Assembly (NCBI RefSeq): GCF_003259895.1
Contig: NZ_QLME01000022.1
Location: forward strand, 1-54,223
Reading direction: 5' to 3'
DNA from: Halanaerobium saccharolyticum
GTDB taxonomy: Bacteria; Bacillota; Halanaerobiia; Halanaerobiales; Halanaerobiaceae
Length of the DNA stretch: 54,223 bases
Shown: positions 45,320 through 53,642 of the stretch, in pieces
How the letters are laid out: each line of letters begins with the position of its first letter
Position numbering within the stretch: position 1 is the stretch's first letter
The notes under the pieces: generated by a model
What the model saw: the letters and a program-made list of their open reading frames with translations, nothing else
Told to the model about the DNA's origin: nothing
Database searches by the model: none
Translations under genes and position numbers: made by a program

Positions 45320-45391
45320 GCTTGAAATTATAAACAACAAATTAAGTGAACAACTCAAATCAAAATGAACTATAATTAAGGAGCTGCAATT

Positions 45392-46564
45392 ATGCCAGAA
45401 TTAAATTCAAAGATAAATAGCTTTAGTGATTCAGTTATTAGAAGAATGACCCGAATAGCCAATAAATATAATGCAATAAACTTGTCCCAGGGCTTTCCTG
45501 ATTTTGACCCGCCAGCTGAATTAAAAGAGTCATTAAAAGAAGTCGCAGCAGGAAGTATTCATCAGTATGCGGTTACCTGGGGCGCAGCAAATTTTAGAGA
45601 AGCCCTGGCCAGAAAGCAGTCTAAATTTATGGGCTTAGAGATTGATCCCGAACAAGAAGTAGTTGTAACCTGTGGCAGTACAGAAGCGATGATGGTAGCA
45701 ATGATGACAGTCTGCAGCCCTGGAGATAAAGTAGTTGTTTTTTCTCCTTTTTATGAAAATTATGCTGCAGATGCTATCCTTTCAGGCGCTGAACCTATTT
45801 ATGTCAATTTACAGCCACCTGAGTTTAATTTTGATCCAGCAGAATTAGAGCAGGCTTTAAAAGAGGGAGTTAAAGCTCTAATTCTCTGTAATCCTTCTAA
45901 TCCAAGTGGAAAGGTCTTCAGCCGCTCCGAGTTAGAAACAATTGCTAAATTGGTAGAAAAATATGATGCTTTTGTGATCACTGATGAGGTGTATGAACAT
46001 ATTGTCTATTCACCCCATCAGCACACATATTTTGCTTCACTGCCGGGAATGTTTAAAAGAACAATTTCCTGCAGCTCACTATCTAAGACTTATTCCATAA
46101 CCGGCTGGAGACTTGGTTATTTAATAGCTCCAGCAGAAATAATTAATGGTGCCAGACAGATTCATGACTTTTTAACCGTTGGCGCTGCAGCCCCACTCCA
46201 AGAAGCAGCTGTCACGGCACTTAATTTTGAGGATCAGTATTATCAGAAATTGGAAAAGAGATATGAAGAAAAAAGAGATCTTTTCCTGGCAGGTTTGGAT
46301 GAGATAGGTCTTAAATATACTAAGCCTCAGGGAGCATATTATATCATGGTAGATATCAGTGAATTCAATTTTGAAGATGATCTTGAATTCTGTGAGTGGA
46401 TGATCAAAGAAATCGGAGTTGCAGCAGTACCGGGCTCCAGTTTTTTTAAAAAAGATATTAATCATTTAATACGTTTTCATTTTGCCAAAAAAGAAGAAAC
46501 TTTAAAAGAAGCTTTAAAGCGGCTGGAAAAACTGCCGGAAAAGGCAAAAATGAGAAAAATTTAA
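45392..46564 (+). CDS. PLP aminotransferase, methionine/kynurenine type
   Basis: The 390-residue class I aminotransferase has PLP lysine K232 (SLSKTYSITGWRLGY), NPSNPSGKV and the N-terminal INLSQGFPDFDPP. The last is characteristic of the YbdL/kynurenine aminotransferase branch, which prefers methionine, His and aromatic amino acids. Its place after metQ behind a SAM riboswitch supports methionine or its keto acid as substrate. GGAGCTG precedes the ATG. Confidence 0.9.
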   Translation: MPELNSKINSFSDSVIRRMTRIANKYNAINLSQGFPDFDPPAELKESLKEVAAGSIHQYAVTWGAANFREALARKQSKFMGLEIDPEQEVVVTCGSTEAMMVAMMTVCSPGDKVVVFSPFYENYAADAILSGAEPIYVNLQPPEFNFDPAELEQALKEGVKALILCNPSNPSGKVFSRSELETIAKLVEKYDAFVITDEVYEHIVYSPHQHTYFASLPGMFKRTISCSSLSKTYSITGWRLGYLIAPAEIINGARQIHDFLTVGAAAPLQEAAVTALNFEDQYYQKLEKRYEEKRDLFLAGLDEIGLKYTKPQGAYYIMVDISEFNFEDDLEFCEWMIKEIGVAAVPGSSFFKKDINHLIRFHFAKKEETLKEALKRLEKLPEKAKMRKI

Positions 46565-46600
46565 TTTAAAATTAAAAAGAAAAGGAAGTGTTTGAGAGAT

Positions 46601-47701
46601 ATGCATTTAGTAATGGGTTCTCCAAATAGATACATGCAGGAAAAAAATATTTTAGCAGAAGCAGGTCAACATATTGCGCCTCTGGGTAAAAAAGCTTTAC
46701 TTGTAGGAGATGAGACCACATTAGAGGTGGTTAGAGAAAAGATGAATAAGAGTTTAAAGGAAAGTGAGATTGAATTTAGAGAAGAAATTTTTGGAGGTGA
46801 GGTGACAAAAAAGGAAGCTCACAGAATAGCTGCTTTACTTGAAAAGGATAATTTTGATTTAATTATAGGTATCGGTGGTGGGAAAGCAATTGATACGGCA
46901 AAAGCAGCGGCAGCTTATTCTGATCGCAAACTAATAACTATTCCAACCATTGCCTCAAACTGTGCTGCCTGGACTCCGCTGTCTGTTTTTTATGACCAGC
47001 AGGGAACTTTTGAGGAATATATTATTTTTCAATATAGTCCTGTTTTAGTACTGGTAGATACTGAAATTATTGCTGATTCCCCCTTAAATTATTTTAAAGC
47101 CGGAATTGCAGATACAGTGGTTAAGTTTTATGAAGCGCGAGCTTCTGCTGCCAATAAAGAGAAAAATGCTCCTACCAGAGCCGCTTTAAAAGTTGCTGAA
47201 GAATGTAAGGATGTTTTGTTTGAATTTGGAGTTCAGGCAGCAGCTGATCTGGAAAACAAAAAAGCTACTAAAGCAGTCGAAAAAACTGTTGATAGTATAA
47301 TTGCTCTGGGAGGAATGGTAGGTGGAATTGGTGGTGATAACTGCCGGATTGCTGGAGCTCATGCTGTGCACAATGGTTTAACAGTTCTTCCAGAAACACA
47401 TGATCTTTTACACGGAGAAAAAGTAGCCTTCGGGAATCTGGTTCAGCTGGAACTGGAAAAAAATGAGGCTGAGTTTGATGAACTATTGTCTTTGCTGAAT
47501 AAATTGGACCAACCAGTAACCCTGGCTCAACTTGGTTTAGATAGGGTAACAGATAGTGACTTAGCCAGAGTGGCTGCTAAAAGCTGTAGCTCGGAAGAAT
47601 CTATTCATAATCTACCTTTTAAAATAACAGAAGCGGCTGTTTTAGAAGCTATTAAAAATGTTGATTCTAAGGCTAAAGAATATCTCAGTCAATTAGGATA
47701 A
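46601..47701 (+). CDS. Iron-type dehydrogenase, YbdH/glycerol dehydrogenase family
   Basis: The 366-residue enzyme has NAD motif GIGGGKAIDTA (about 90-100), PTIASNCAAWTPLSVFY, and metal-ligand regions GIADTVVKFYEA, GAHAVHNGL and HDLLHGEKVAFG. It resembles E. coli YbdH (HcxA), a hydroxycarboxylate dehydrogenase encoded beside the methionine aminotransferase YbdL. Here too the aminotransferase is the neighbour, so reduction of a 2-keto acid from methionine is a good guess. ATG 46601 is better spaced from AAAGGAAG than TTG 46592. Confidence 0.86.
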   Translation: MHLVMGSPNRYMQEKNILAEAGQHIAPLGKKALLVGDETTLEVVREKMNKSLKESEIEFREEIFGGEVTKKEAHRIAALLEKDNFDLIIGIGGGKAIDTAKAAAAYSDRKLITIPTIASNCAAWTPLSVFYDQQGTFEEYIIFQYSPVLVLVDTEIIADSPLNYFKAGIADTVVKFYEARASAANKEKNAPTRAALKVAEECKDVLFEFGVQAAADLENKKATKAVEKTVDSIIALGGMVGGIGGDNCRIAGAHAVHNGLTVLPETHDLLHGEKVAFGNLVQLELEKNEAEFDELLSLLNKLDQPVTLAQLGLDRVTDSDLARVAAKSCSSEESIHNLPFKITEAAVLEAIKNVDSKAKEYLSQLG

Positions 47702-47859
47702 AACTTTTTGTTAAAAATGATAACCTTCCTGCTCTAAATTGATGGTTTAATTAATATTCTTTATTGAATTGCTTGTTTTATTACAGCTAAAATGTTAAAA
47801 TTTGATAGATGAGAAAAAGAAATAAATAATTAAATTTTTAGATACAGGAAGGTGCAAAA

Positions 47860-48579
47860 ATGAAGGATAAGTTTATTAGTGATTTAAAAAAGACAGGTAA
47901 AAAAGGAATAGAAGAACTGTTAATATATTTAGAAGAAATTGATTTTTATAAAAAGCCGGCCAGCATCAGGCACCATTTAAATGTTACCGGTGGTCTGTTA
48001 GAACACACAGAAAATGTTAAAAGAGAGTATTTAAAACTTAATCAGGAAATTAATGCAGGTATTCCCCGGCATAATATTATTCTACAGGCCTCACTCCATG
48101 ATCTGGAAAAATGTTTTGCCTATACCTCAGAGATGCAGCATACCATAACTCCAGGTCAGAACAACTTTTTGAGAAGCCTGGTCAGAGATAATATGGATCT
48201 TTACAATACTTATGGACTGGATAAATATGTAGAAGATAAGGAATTTATTATTTCTAAAGAGTATGCCAGCGACTTAATCAAGTGGTTTAAAGATGGCAGA
48301 AATATAGCTCCTCCGGATGTGAATAGTGATTGGAACTATAATGAAAATAATTTGCCTTTAAATCATTCGATGCGTTCAATTCTGGAGGCAACCAGGTTTA
48401 TTGAACTGGAAGAGAGAGATATACTTGCGATTACCTATCATATGGGACCTTATGGCCCTTTTGATGAACGTAAACGCTCTAAAGCAGAAGAACTATACCC
48501 TGATGTAAGACTGCTGCATCTGGCTGATTCTATAGCCACTAAAAAAGAAGATATTGAAGAGTCTTTAAATAATGATTAG
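47860..48579 (+). CDS. HD-domain hydrolase
   Basis: The 239-residue protein has an HD-type metal site: H38/H39 region RHHLNVTGGLLEHTENV, LHDLEK (the His-Asp pair near 89-90) and later LPLNHSMRS and ITYHMGPYG. The domain resembles the HD part of YhaM-type 3'-5' exonucleases and of nucleotide phosphohydrolases. The substrate cannot be told. GGAAGGTG precedes the ATG. Confidence 0.8.
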   Translation: MKDKFISDLKKTGKKGIEELLIYLEEIDFYKKPASIRHHLNVTGGLLEHTENVKREYLKLNQEINAGIPRHNIILQASLHDLEKCFAYTSEMQHTITPGQNNFLRSLVRDNMDLYNTYGLDKYVEDKEFIISKEYASDLIKWFKDGRNIAPPDVNSDWNYNENNLPLNHSMRSILEATRFIELEERDILAITYHMGPYGPFDERKRSKAEELYPDVRLLHLADSIATKKEDIEESLNND

Positions 48580-48611
48580 TTTTTAGTAGACGAACTAAGG
48601 AGCTAAAACAG

Positions 48612-49073
48612 ATGAAGAATAATTTTGCATATTATGATTCCCCGATTGGTTTAGTTGAGATTCAGGCTGATAAGGAAAAAATAGTTAGCTTAGATTTTAA
48701 AGAAGAGAAGCGCTACCAGGAGGTTGCTAATCCAGTTCTATTGACCGCAAAAAAACAACTGGATGAATACTTTAAAGGAGAGCGAAAAATATTTGAGCTG
48801 CCACTGGAAATTGAAGGCACAGAGTTTCAGGAAAGTGTCTGGCAGCAATTATTAGAAATTCCTTATGGTAATACCTTTTCTTATAAAGAAGTTGCAGAAG
48901 CAATTGGCAATAATAAAGCCTATAGAGCAGTTGGAAATGCGAATAATAAAAATAGAATCCCAATAATTATTCCCTGCCACAGGGTGACAGCAAGTAATGG
49001 AAAACTTGGCGGCTATGGTGGAGGAATCTGGCGTAAAAAATGGCTGCTGCAGCATGAAAAAGATAATTTATAA
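48612..49073 (+). CDS. ogt: Methylated-DNA-protein-cysteine methyltransferase
   Basis: The 153-residue suicide alkyltransferase has the active-site motif IIPCHRV (C122), preceded by YKEVAEAIGNNKAYRAVGNANNKN (read as two parts) and followed by GGYGGGIWRKKWLLQHE. It removes O6-alkyl groups from guanine in DNA. It lacks an Ada regulatory domain. It lies 32 bp after the HD-domain gene. Confidence 0.95.
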   Translation: MKNNFAYYDSPIGLVEIQADKEKIVSLDFKEEKRYQEVANPVLLTAKKQLDEYFKGERKIFELPLEIEGTEFQESVWQQLLEIPYGNTFSYKEVAEAIGNNKAYRAVGNANNKNRIPIIIPCHRVTASNGKLGGYGGGIWRKKWLLQHEKDNL

Positions 49074-49110
49074 ATTTTAAGTAGAGTTTAATCGGTTTAA
49101 TAATTTACTA

Positions 49111-49166
49111 AAAATCTCAGCCGGGGCAGTTAAACTTATGTATTAATTGTGAAGCTGAGATTTTAA
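49111..49166 (+). terminator. Hairpin after ogt
   Basis: AAAATCTCAGC (49111-49121) and GCTGAGATTTT (49154-49164) form a perfect 11-bp stem; the T's of the 3' arm act as the tail. It marks the end of the ordinary chromosomal genes before the mosaic region. Confidence 0.7.
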
Positions 49167-49315
49167 TTTGAGAATTGAATTCAGAAAATTATTTTAATTA
49201 TTGTTGTGAAAGTAAAAAGAATCCAGCAATTTATTAATATTGGTAAAATTTGAAGGATAAGACTAATGTTTGTTGAATATATAAATTAAGTTATTTATGT
49301 TAGGAGAGATTAATA

Positions 49316-49822
49316 ATGGCCAGAAGAGAAGTGTTAATGATTGGTAATCCTAAATTACGGGAAGAATCAGCTAATATAACTAATTTTGATAACCTGTTAA
49401 AAGAAGTTGTGCAAGATTTGAAGGATACATTATCTTATCTTCAAAAAGAAAAAAATATTGGCAGAGCTCTAGCTGCTCCCCAAATAAGTTATCTAAAAAA
49501 AGCAATTTACTATAATTCAAATGGGGAAGAGATAGTTATGGTTAATCCAAAAATTATCTGGAAGAGTGAAGAAATGTTTGATGTCTGGGATAGCTGCTTT
49601 AGTTTTGAGGTTGCCTTTTTTGTTAAAATTAAGAGGTATAAGAAAATAAAAGTAAGATATCAAAATGAAGATGGAAAAGAAGTAGTTCAGCAATTTGATG
49701 ATGATTTGTCAGAACTATTTCAACACGAAATCGATCATCTTTATGGTAAACTAGCAACTGATTATTTAATTGATAGTGAAAATATTATAATGAGAAGCGA
49801 ATGGGAAAAAAGATATAAATAA
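49316..49822 (+). CDS. Divergent peptide deformylase-like protein
   Basis: The 168-residue protein keeps the deformylase order of three motifs but with changes. GRALAAPQ (49-56) stands for GxGLAAPQ, WDSCFSF (91-97, metal ligand C94) for EGCLS, and QHEIDHLYG (H137, E138, H141) for QHEIDHLxG. All metal and catalytic residues (C, H, E, H and the Q of AAPQ) are present, so it may be active, but it is probably not the housekeeping Def. Resistance-type or accessory deformylases of this kind occur in mobile regions. TAGGAGAG precedes the ATG. Confidence 0.85.
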   Translation: MARREVLMIGNPKLREESANITNFDNLLKEVVQDLKDTLSYLQKEKNIGRALAAPQISYLKKAIYYNSNGEEIVMVNPKIIWKSEEMFDVWDSCFSFEVAFFVKIKRYKKIKVRYQNEDGKEVVQQFDDDLSELFQHEIDHLYGKLATDYLIDSENIIMRSEWEKRYK

Positions 49823-49910
49823 ATATGAAAATCTGCCTGATATTATAAATCAGTTAATATTGGAAAAAAGTTTAGATTTACTTAATGAAAAATATTCGAT
49901 AAGGTTAATT

Positions 49911-49969
49911 GCATTATGATTTAAGTTTCTTCAAAAAGCTATGAACATTTATTGAAAAACGAGTTATGC
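49911..49969 (+). repeat. Possible short attC-like site (site 0)
   Basis: The 59-bp element begins GCATTAT (49911-49917) and ends GTTATGC (49963-49969). Inner arms AGTTTCTTCAA and TTGAAAAAC pair with one unpaired base. The layout is that of an integron 59-base element, but the left core is imperfect. The sequence after it (GACATAGCACA) resembles what follows the other sites. Confidence 0.45.
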
Positions 49970-50005
49970 GACATAGCACAAAATGTTCATGATGAGGAGG
50001 AAATA

Positions 50006-50722
50006 ATGAACTCATTCATCAAAAATATTAATGATATACAGCCAAGTCAACTTTATATAAACAGAGAAAAATTATTTGCAGTTGAAAAATACTTAAATTC
50101 AATATCTTTAAATGATCTTGAACCTTTACCCATTAAAAAAATTGGTAAAAGAATCTTTTTTACTGATGGTCACACTAGGGCTTTTGTGTTATCTAAAAGA
50201 AGAAAAAAGAAAATTAAAGTTTATTGGGATGAAGATGATCTTGACTGGATAGAATATTTTATTTGTTTAAACTGGTGTGATAAAGAAGATATTAAACAAA
50301 TTCAAGATCTTAATAATAGAATCATATCTGATTCAAACTATCAAAAATTATGGTTAGAGAAATGTAAACAAATGAATAAAAATCTTAAGACCAATTTAGA
50401 TCAATTTATTATGATAAAACACATATCAGATATTCAAGAAAAGATAAGTATTTCTAAGTTAATATTAAAAGATATGTTTAAATGCTCTGATAAATCAGGA
50501 AAAATAAAAAAATATATTAATGAAATTAAAGATAAATATTTTATTGCTTCTTATATTGGAAACATACCTTTTGGATTTCTATCAATAAAAGAGAAAAATT
50601 ATTTCACTAGTGAAATTTATATTATGGGTATTTTAAAAGAATTTAAGGGAAGAAATCTAGATGAAAAACTCATTAAAAAAGCAACTGAAATTTTAAATAA
50701 AAAAATTAATTTATTAAAATAA
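50006..50722 (+). CDS. ParB-like N-domain fused to GNAT-like acetyltransferase
   Basis: The 238-residue protein has two parts. Residues about 8-75 resemble a ParB/Srx nuclease domain, with the motif FTDGHTRAFVL (DGHTR at 54-58). Residues about 155-238 resemble a GNAT domain (YFIASYIGNIPFGFLSI, then GILKEFKGRNLDEKLIKKA). The usual acetyl-CoA loop RxxGxG is degraded to KGRNLD, and the protein stops soon after it, lacking the last third of a GNAT fold. GAGGAGG just before ATG 50006 fixes the start; a longer frame from TTG 49952 runs through site 0. It ends 17 bp before an attC-like site. Confidence 0.72.
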   Translation: MNSFIKNINDIQPSQLYINREKLFAVEKYLNSISLNDLEPLPIKKIGKRIFFTDGHTRAFVLSKRRKKKIKVYWDEDDLDWIEYFICLNWCDKEDIKQIQDLNNRIISDSNYQKLWLEKCKQMNKNLKTNLDQFIMIKHISDIQEKISISKLILKDMFKCSDKSGKIKKYINEIKDKYFIASYIGNIPFGFLSIKEKNYFTSEIYIMGILKEFKGRNLDEKLIKKATEILNKKINLLK

Positions 50723-50739
50723 AAATCTGTGCTACGATC

Positions 50740-50871
50740 GCATAACATGGAATTGGCGTCATGCCTTCTGTCATAAAGCTTGCAATCTAACCAATCACGG
50801 GTATGAAAAAGCAAGCTTTACGCCAGTTCCTATGGAATCAGGCACGAGCGCAAATCCCAGTAACGTTATGC
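50740..50871 (+). repeat. attC-like site A
   Basis: The 132-bp element has ends GCATAAC (50740-50746) and GTTATGC (50865-50871), which are perfect reverse complements. Inside, GGAATTGGCGT (50749-50759) pairs with ACGCCAGTTCC (50820-50830), and AAAGCTTGC (50775-50783) with GCAAGCTTT (50811-50819). An L-type box CAAATCCC is at 50851-50858. The length and nested pairs resemble Vibrio-type attC repeats. It shares long stretches with site B at 52989. Confidence 0.7.
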
Positions 50872-50881
50872 GAAAGGCTAA

Positions 50882-51124
50882 GAAGGTGATTTAAATCAAA
50901 ACAATGGTTATTATAATTATTATGGATTGATAGGTAATTATGAAAGTTTGGAAGAATTCTTTAATATATCACTCAAAATATTATATAAATGGTTAAATAG
51001 AAGAAGCCAGCGAAAAAGTATGAACTGGGATAAATTTGAAGAAGTTATAGGATGGTATAATATCTGTAGACCGAGAATAGTTGAGAGGATAAATAGACAG
51101 TTAAGGTTTAACTTTGCCAGATAA
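50882..51124 (+). pseudogene. Group II intron maturase, C-terminal fragment
   Basis: The frame is open from 50882 (after a TAA at 50879) to the stop at 51122-51124 and has no proper start. It reads YYGLIGNYESLEEFF, then YKWLNRRSQRKSMNWDKFEE, and ends PRIVERINRQLRF. This is the C-terminal end of group II intron reverse transcriptase/maturases, lacking the RT domain and most of the X domain. The fragment begins about 10 bp after attC-like site A. Confidence 0.88.
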
Positions 51125-51144
51125 CGGATGTGAATATTACTGAA

Positions 51145-51220
51145 GAGCTCAGTGCGGTAATTCTGCATGCTAAGATCTGTGCGGGGGTGAGCAGGTAACT
51201 GCTAATCCTACCGTGACTAC
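51145..51220 (+). mobile_element. Group II intron domains V and VI (3' end)
   Basis: Domain V: GAGCTCAGTGCGG (51145-51157), loop TAATT, CTGCATGCTAAGATC (51163-51177), with the catalytic AGC and a 2-nt TG bulge; two mismatches in the lower stem suggest decay. Domain VI: GGGGGTGAGCAGGTAACTGC onward to CCTACC (about 51183-51212), with a candidate branch A. The intron probably ends near 51220 (GTGACTAC). The 5' part of the intron is missing. Confidence 0.75.
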
Positions 51221-51298
51221 GAAATGGAAGCTAAATTGGTGGAAAAATGTATTGAAAAAGAATAATTGATACTACATTGGATTAAGGAGTGTTTACAT

Positions 51299-52072
51299 AT
51301 GGAAAACGAAGAAACATTAATTCACGATTTTGATTCAAACTTGATTTGTGATTATTTTGGAAGATTGGAACGGCAGGGACCTGGTAGCACTGAATCTACC
51401 ATTAGGGCATTAAGTTTTATTGACAATTTTTCAAATGAACTAAAAATTGCGGATTTTGGTTGTGGAACAGGCGGTCAAACAATGACTCTTGCACAAAATA
51501 CAAAAGGAACCATTACTGGGCTTGATATTTTTCCCGATTTTATTGGAAAATTTAATACAAACGCTGAAAAGATCGATTTGCAGAATAAGGTAAAAGGCAT
51601 TGTCGGTTCAATGGATAATTTACCGTTTCAAAATGAAGAATTTGATGTTATATGGTCTGAAGGTGCTATTGCCAATATAGGTTTTAAAAAAGGCTTGAAT
51701 TATTGGAAAGGCTTTCTAAAAAAAGACGGCTATATTGCTGTAACATATGAGTCATGGTTTACCGATGAACGACCTACTGAAATTGAAAATTTTTGGGTTG
51801 ATGCTGTTCCTGAAATAGGTACAATAGGGCATAATATTTCAATAATGCAAAAAGCCGGTTATAGTCTTGTTGCCGCATTTACATTGCCTGAAAAATGTTG
51901 GACGGATAATTATTTTATTCCACAAAAATCAATACAAGAAACATTTTTGGAAAAAAATGCTGGAAATAAAGCCGCAGAGGCTTTTGTTGAATATATGAAG
52001 TATGAAGCGAAGTTATATTCAAAATACAAAAAGTATTATGGATATGTTTTTTATATTGGTAAAAAAATATAA
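51299..52072 (+). CDS. Class I SAM-dependent methyltransferase
   Basis: The 257-residue methyltransferase has motif [17 protein letters not shown] (about 49-64), GLDIFPDFI with the acidic ribose-binding residue, [21 protein letters not shown], and [11 protein letters not shown]. The substrate is unknown. AAGGAG lies 9 nt before ATG 51299. The coding style (TTG, CTT, GCC and CCG codons) looks different from the surrounding AT-rich genes. It is followed by an attC-like site (52096) of a different type, so it probably arrived as a cassette from another bacterial group. Confidence 0.88.
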   Translation: MENEETLIHDFDSNLICDYFGRLERQGPGSTESTIRALSFIDNFSNELKIADFGCGTGGQTMTLAQNTKGTITGLDIFPDFIGKFNTNAEKIDLQNKVKGIVGSMDNLPFQNEEFDVIWSEGAIANIGFKKGLNYWKGFLKKDGYIAVTYESWFTDERPTEIENFWVDAVPEIGTIGHNISIMQKAGYSLVAAFTLPEKCWTDNYFIPQKSIQETFLEKNAGNKAAEAFVEYMKYEAKLYSKYKKYYGYVFYIGKKI

Positions 52073-52095
52073 AAAATGAAGTACGCCGCCACTTC

Positions 52096-52198
52096 GGATA
52101 ACAATATATTGCCGACTCTATTCCTGGCGTCATTTCGTCCAAATCCATCAAACCAAGACTAAGGGTTGCTGGACTTCGGAAATACGGTTACGTTGGGT
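52096..52198 (+). repeat. attC-like site C (different type)
   Basis: The 103-bp element runs from GGATAAC (52096-52102) to GTTGGGT (52192-52198); the latter fits the attC core GTTRRRY exactly. Inner arms TATTGCCGA and TCGGAAATA (52175-52183) pair with one mismatch, and GTCCA/TGGAC form a further short pair. The sequence is unlike sites A and B. TGACAT follows, as after site B. Confidence 0.6.
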
Positions 52199-52262
52199 GA
52201 CATTTGCCGATTAGTAGATTGCGAAACAAAAAACCTTCTGATTAATGAACTCAAAAGGTTTA

Positions 52263-52658
52263 TCATTCTATTGAATTTGTATTATTTTTAAGACATAACG
52301 TTAGTTCTTTTTTCGATAACTGGCCAGAAGCTACCTTAATCATCATTTTATAGGCATCTTTCTCAGAAGCTGTAATTTCTAGACCATTTTTTTGTAAAAA
52401 AGTATCCATAGCTACAAAAGCTATTCTTTTATTTCCATCAATAAATGGATGGTTATTACAGAGATGATAGCCATAAGCTGCTGCCATTTTTAACAATGAA
52501 TCGTGTAAATATTCCCCCTGGTAAGTTGCTTTAGGCTGTTCAAGAGCTGAATCTAATAAATTTTTATCTCTAATACCAAAACTACCACCATAAATTTTAA
52601 CAAGTTGTTCATGGAAAAAAAGAATTATGTCTTTAGGTATAAATTTAATATCATTCAT
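52263..52658 (-). CDS. doc: Doc-type Fic toxin
   Basis: The 131-residue protein has the Doc/Fic active motif HPFIDGNKR (70-78), which differs from AMP-transferring Fic enzymes (HPFxxGNGR) in having K. Doc proteins phosphorylate and inactivate EF-Tu. Its ATG overlaps the stop of the antitoxin gene by four bases (ATGA). The pair runs against the other genes of the region. Confidence 0.92.
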   Translation of the reverse strand: MNDIKFIPKDIILFFHEQLVKIYGGSFGIRDKNLLDSALEQPKATYQGEYLHDSLLKMAAAYGYHLCNNHPFIDGNKRIAFVAMDTFLQKNGLEITASEKDAYKMMIKVASGQLSKKELTLCLKNNTNSIE

Positions 52659-52879
52659 TTAGCTAATTCCTTAAGAGTATTTTTGTATTTTTGGTTAGTC
52701 TTATCAAAAGCTTTAGCCCAATCTTCAAATTCTGGATTAAAAGGGGTTACTGTAAAACCATCTTCATTTTCAATGATATGAAGTTCTTCCCCTTCTTTAA
52801 GATTATATTTTTCTTTAAGCTCTTTAGGAATAGTAAAGCCATAGCTGTTACCAACTTTTCTTAATTTTATAGTTTTCAT
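52655..52879 (-). CDS. AbrB/MazE-like antitoxin
   Basis: The 74-residue protein has an N-terminal SpoVT-AbrB swapped-hairpin DNA-binding domain (LRKVGNSYGFTIPKELKEKY, about 5-24) and a C-terminal toxin-binding tail (about 50-74). Doc is usually paired with Phd; an AbrB-type partner is also known. GAGGTGAT precedes the ATG on the minus strand, with a TATAAT-like -10 close upstream, so the pair has its own promoter and probably represses itself. Confidence 0.88.
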   Translation of the reverse strand: MKTIKLRKVGNSYGFTIPKELKEKYNLKEGEELHIIENEDGFTVTPFNPEFEDWAKAFDKTNQKYKNTLKELAK

Positions 52880-52988
52880 AGTTTATCACCTCAAATATAT
52901 TATAACATTTGTATTACTGAAAAGAAAGCAGGTAAAAGAAAAAAAATAAGTAATTATATAAAGAGAAGGTCAAAAGAAGCAAACAATC

Positions 52989-53119
52989 AGATAACATGGG
53001 ATTGGTGTCATGCCTTCTGTCATAAAACTTGAAATATTAAGCAGCAAGAAATATTAAGGCAAGCTTTACGCCAGTTCCTACTTAACCAGGTGCGAGCGCA
53101 AATCCCAGGAACGTTATAT
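52989..53119 (+). repeat. attC-like site B
   Basis: The 131-bp element has ends AGATAAC (52989-52995) and GTTATAT (53113-53119), pairing at six of seven positions. L-type boxes GGGATTGG (52998-53005) and CAAATCCC (53099-53106) pair well. It shares CATGCCTTCTGTCATAAA, GCAAGCTTTACGCCAGTTCC and GAGCGCAAATCCCAG with site A, so A and B are two copies of one repeat about 2.2 kb apart. Confidence 0.72.
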
Positions 53120-53191
53120 GACATTTATCAAATTAAATATATATATATAATATTGATAGGTAGTCTTATATGTTTAGGAGGAATCTTATTA

Positions 53192-53641
53192 ATGAACTTT
53201 GAGAATAATCAGTTTGAATTTATTTCATCAGATTCTAAATGGTATAGCCAAGTAGTGAAACTTAGATATGAAAGTTTTTTTAAACCTTTAGAATTACCTA
53301 TGGATATTATGTTTGATCAAAATGAAGAGAATAGTATTCATTTAGTTTGTGTTAATGGAAAGAGGTTGCTTGGTTATGGGAGACTAACAATAAGTCAAGA
53401 AATTAGTCAAATATCTCAGATGGTTGTTAATTCTTCTGTAAGAGGTAATGGGATAGGAACTGAAATTATGAAAAAAATTATTGATAAAGCAATACAAAAG
53501 AACAGCGAAAAGATTTATTTAAATGCTAGATTAAATGCTATTGATTTTTATAGAAAATTTGATTTTAAAACAGTAGGCGAAGTCTTTCCTTCTTTTAAAA
53601 CAAAAATACCCCATCAAAGAATGGAAAAGTCATGTAAATAA
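53192..53641 (+). CDS. GNAT-family N-acetyltransferase
   Basis: The 149-residue GNAT protein has beta strands LVCVNGKRLLGYGRLTI and the acetyl-CoA loop VRGNGIGTEIMKKIIDKA, followed by IYLNARLNAIDFYRKFDFKTVGE. The length and motif are complete. AGGAGG 12 nt before ATG 53192 fixes the start; a longer frame from 53090 runs into attC-like site B. The substrate is unknown. It is the first gene after site B. Confidence 0.9.
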   Translation: MNFENNQFEFISSDSKWYSQVVKLRYESFFKPLELPMDIMFDQNEENSIHLVCVNGKRLLGYGRLTISQEISQISQMVVNSSVRGNGIGTEIMKKIIDKAIQKNSEKIYLNARLNAIDFYRKFDFKTVGEVFPSFKTKIPHQRMEKSCK

Positions 53642-53642
53642 T

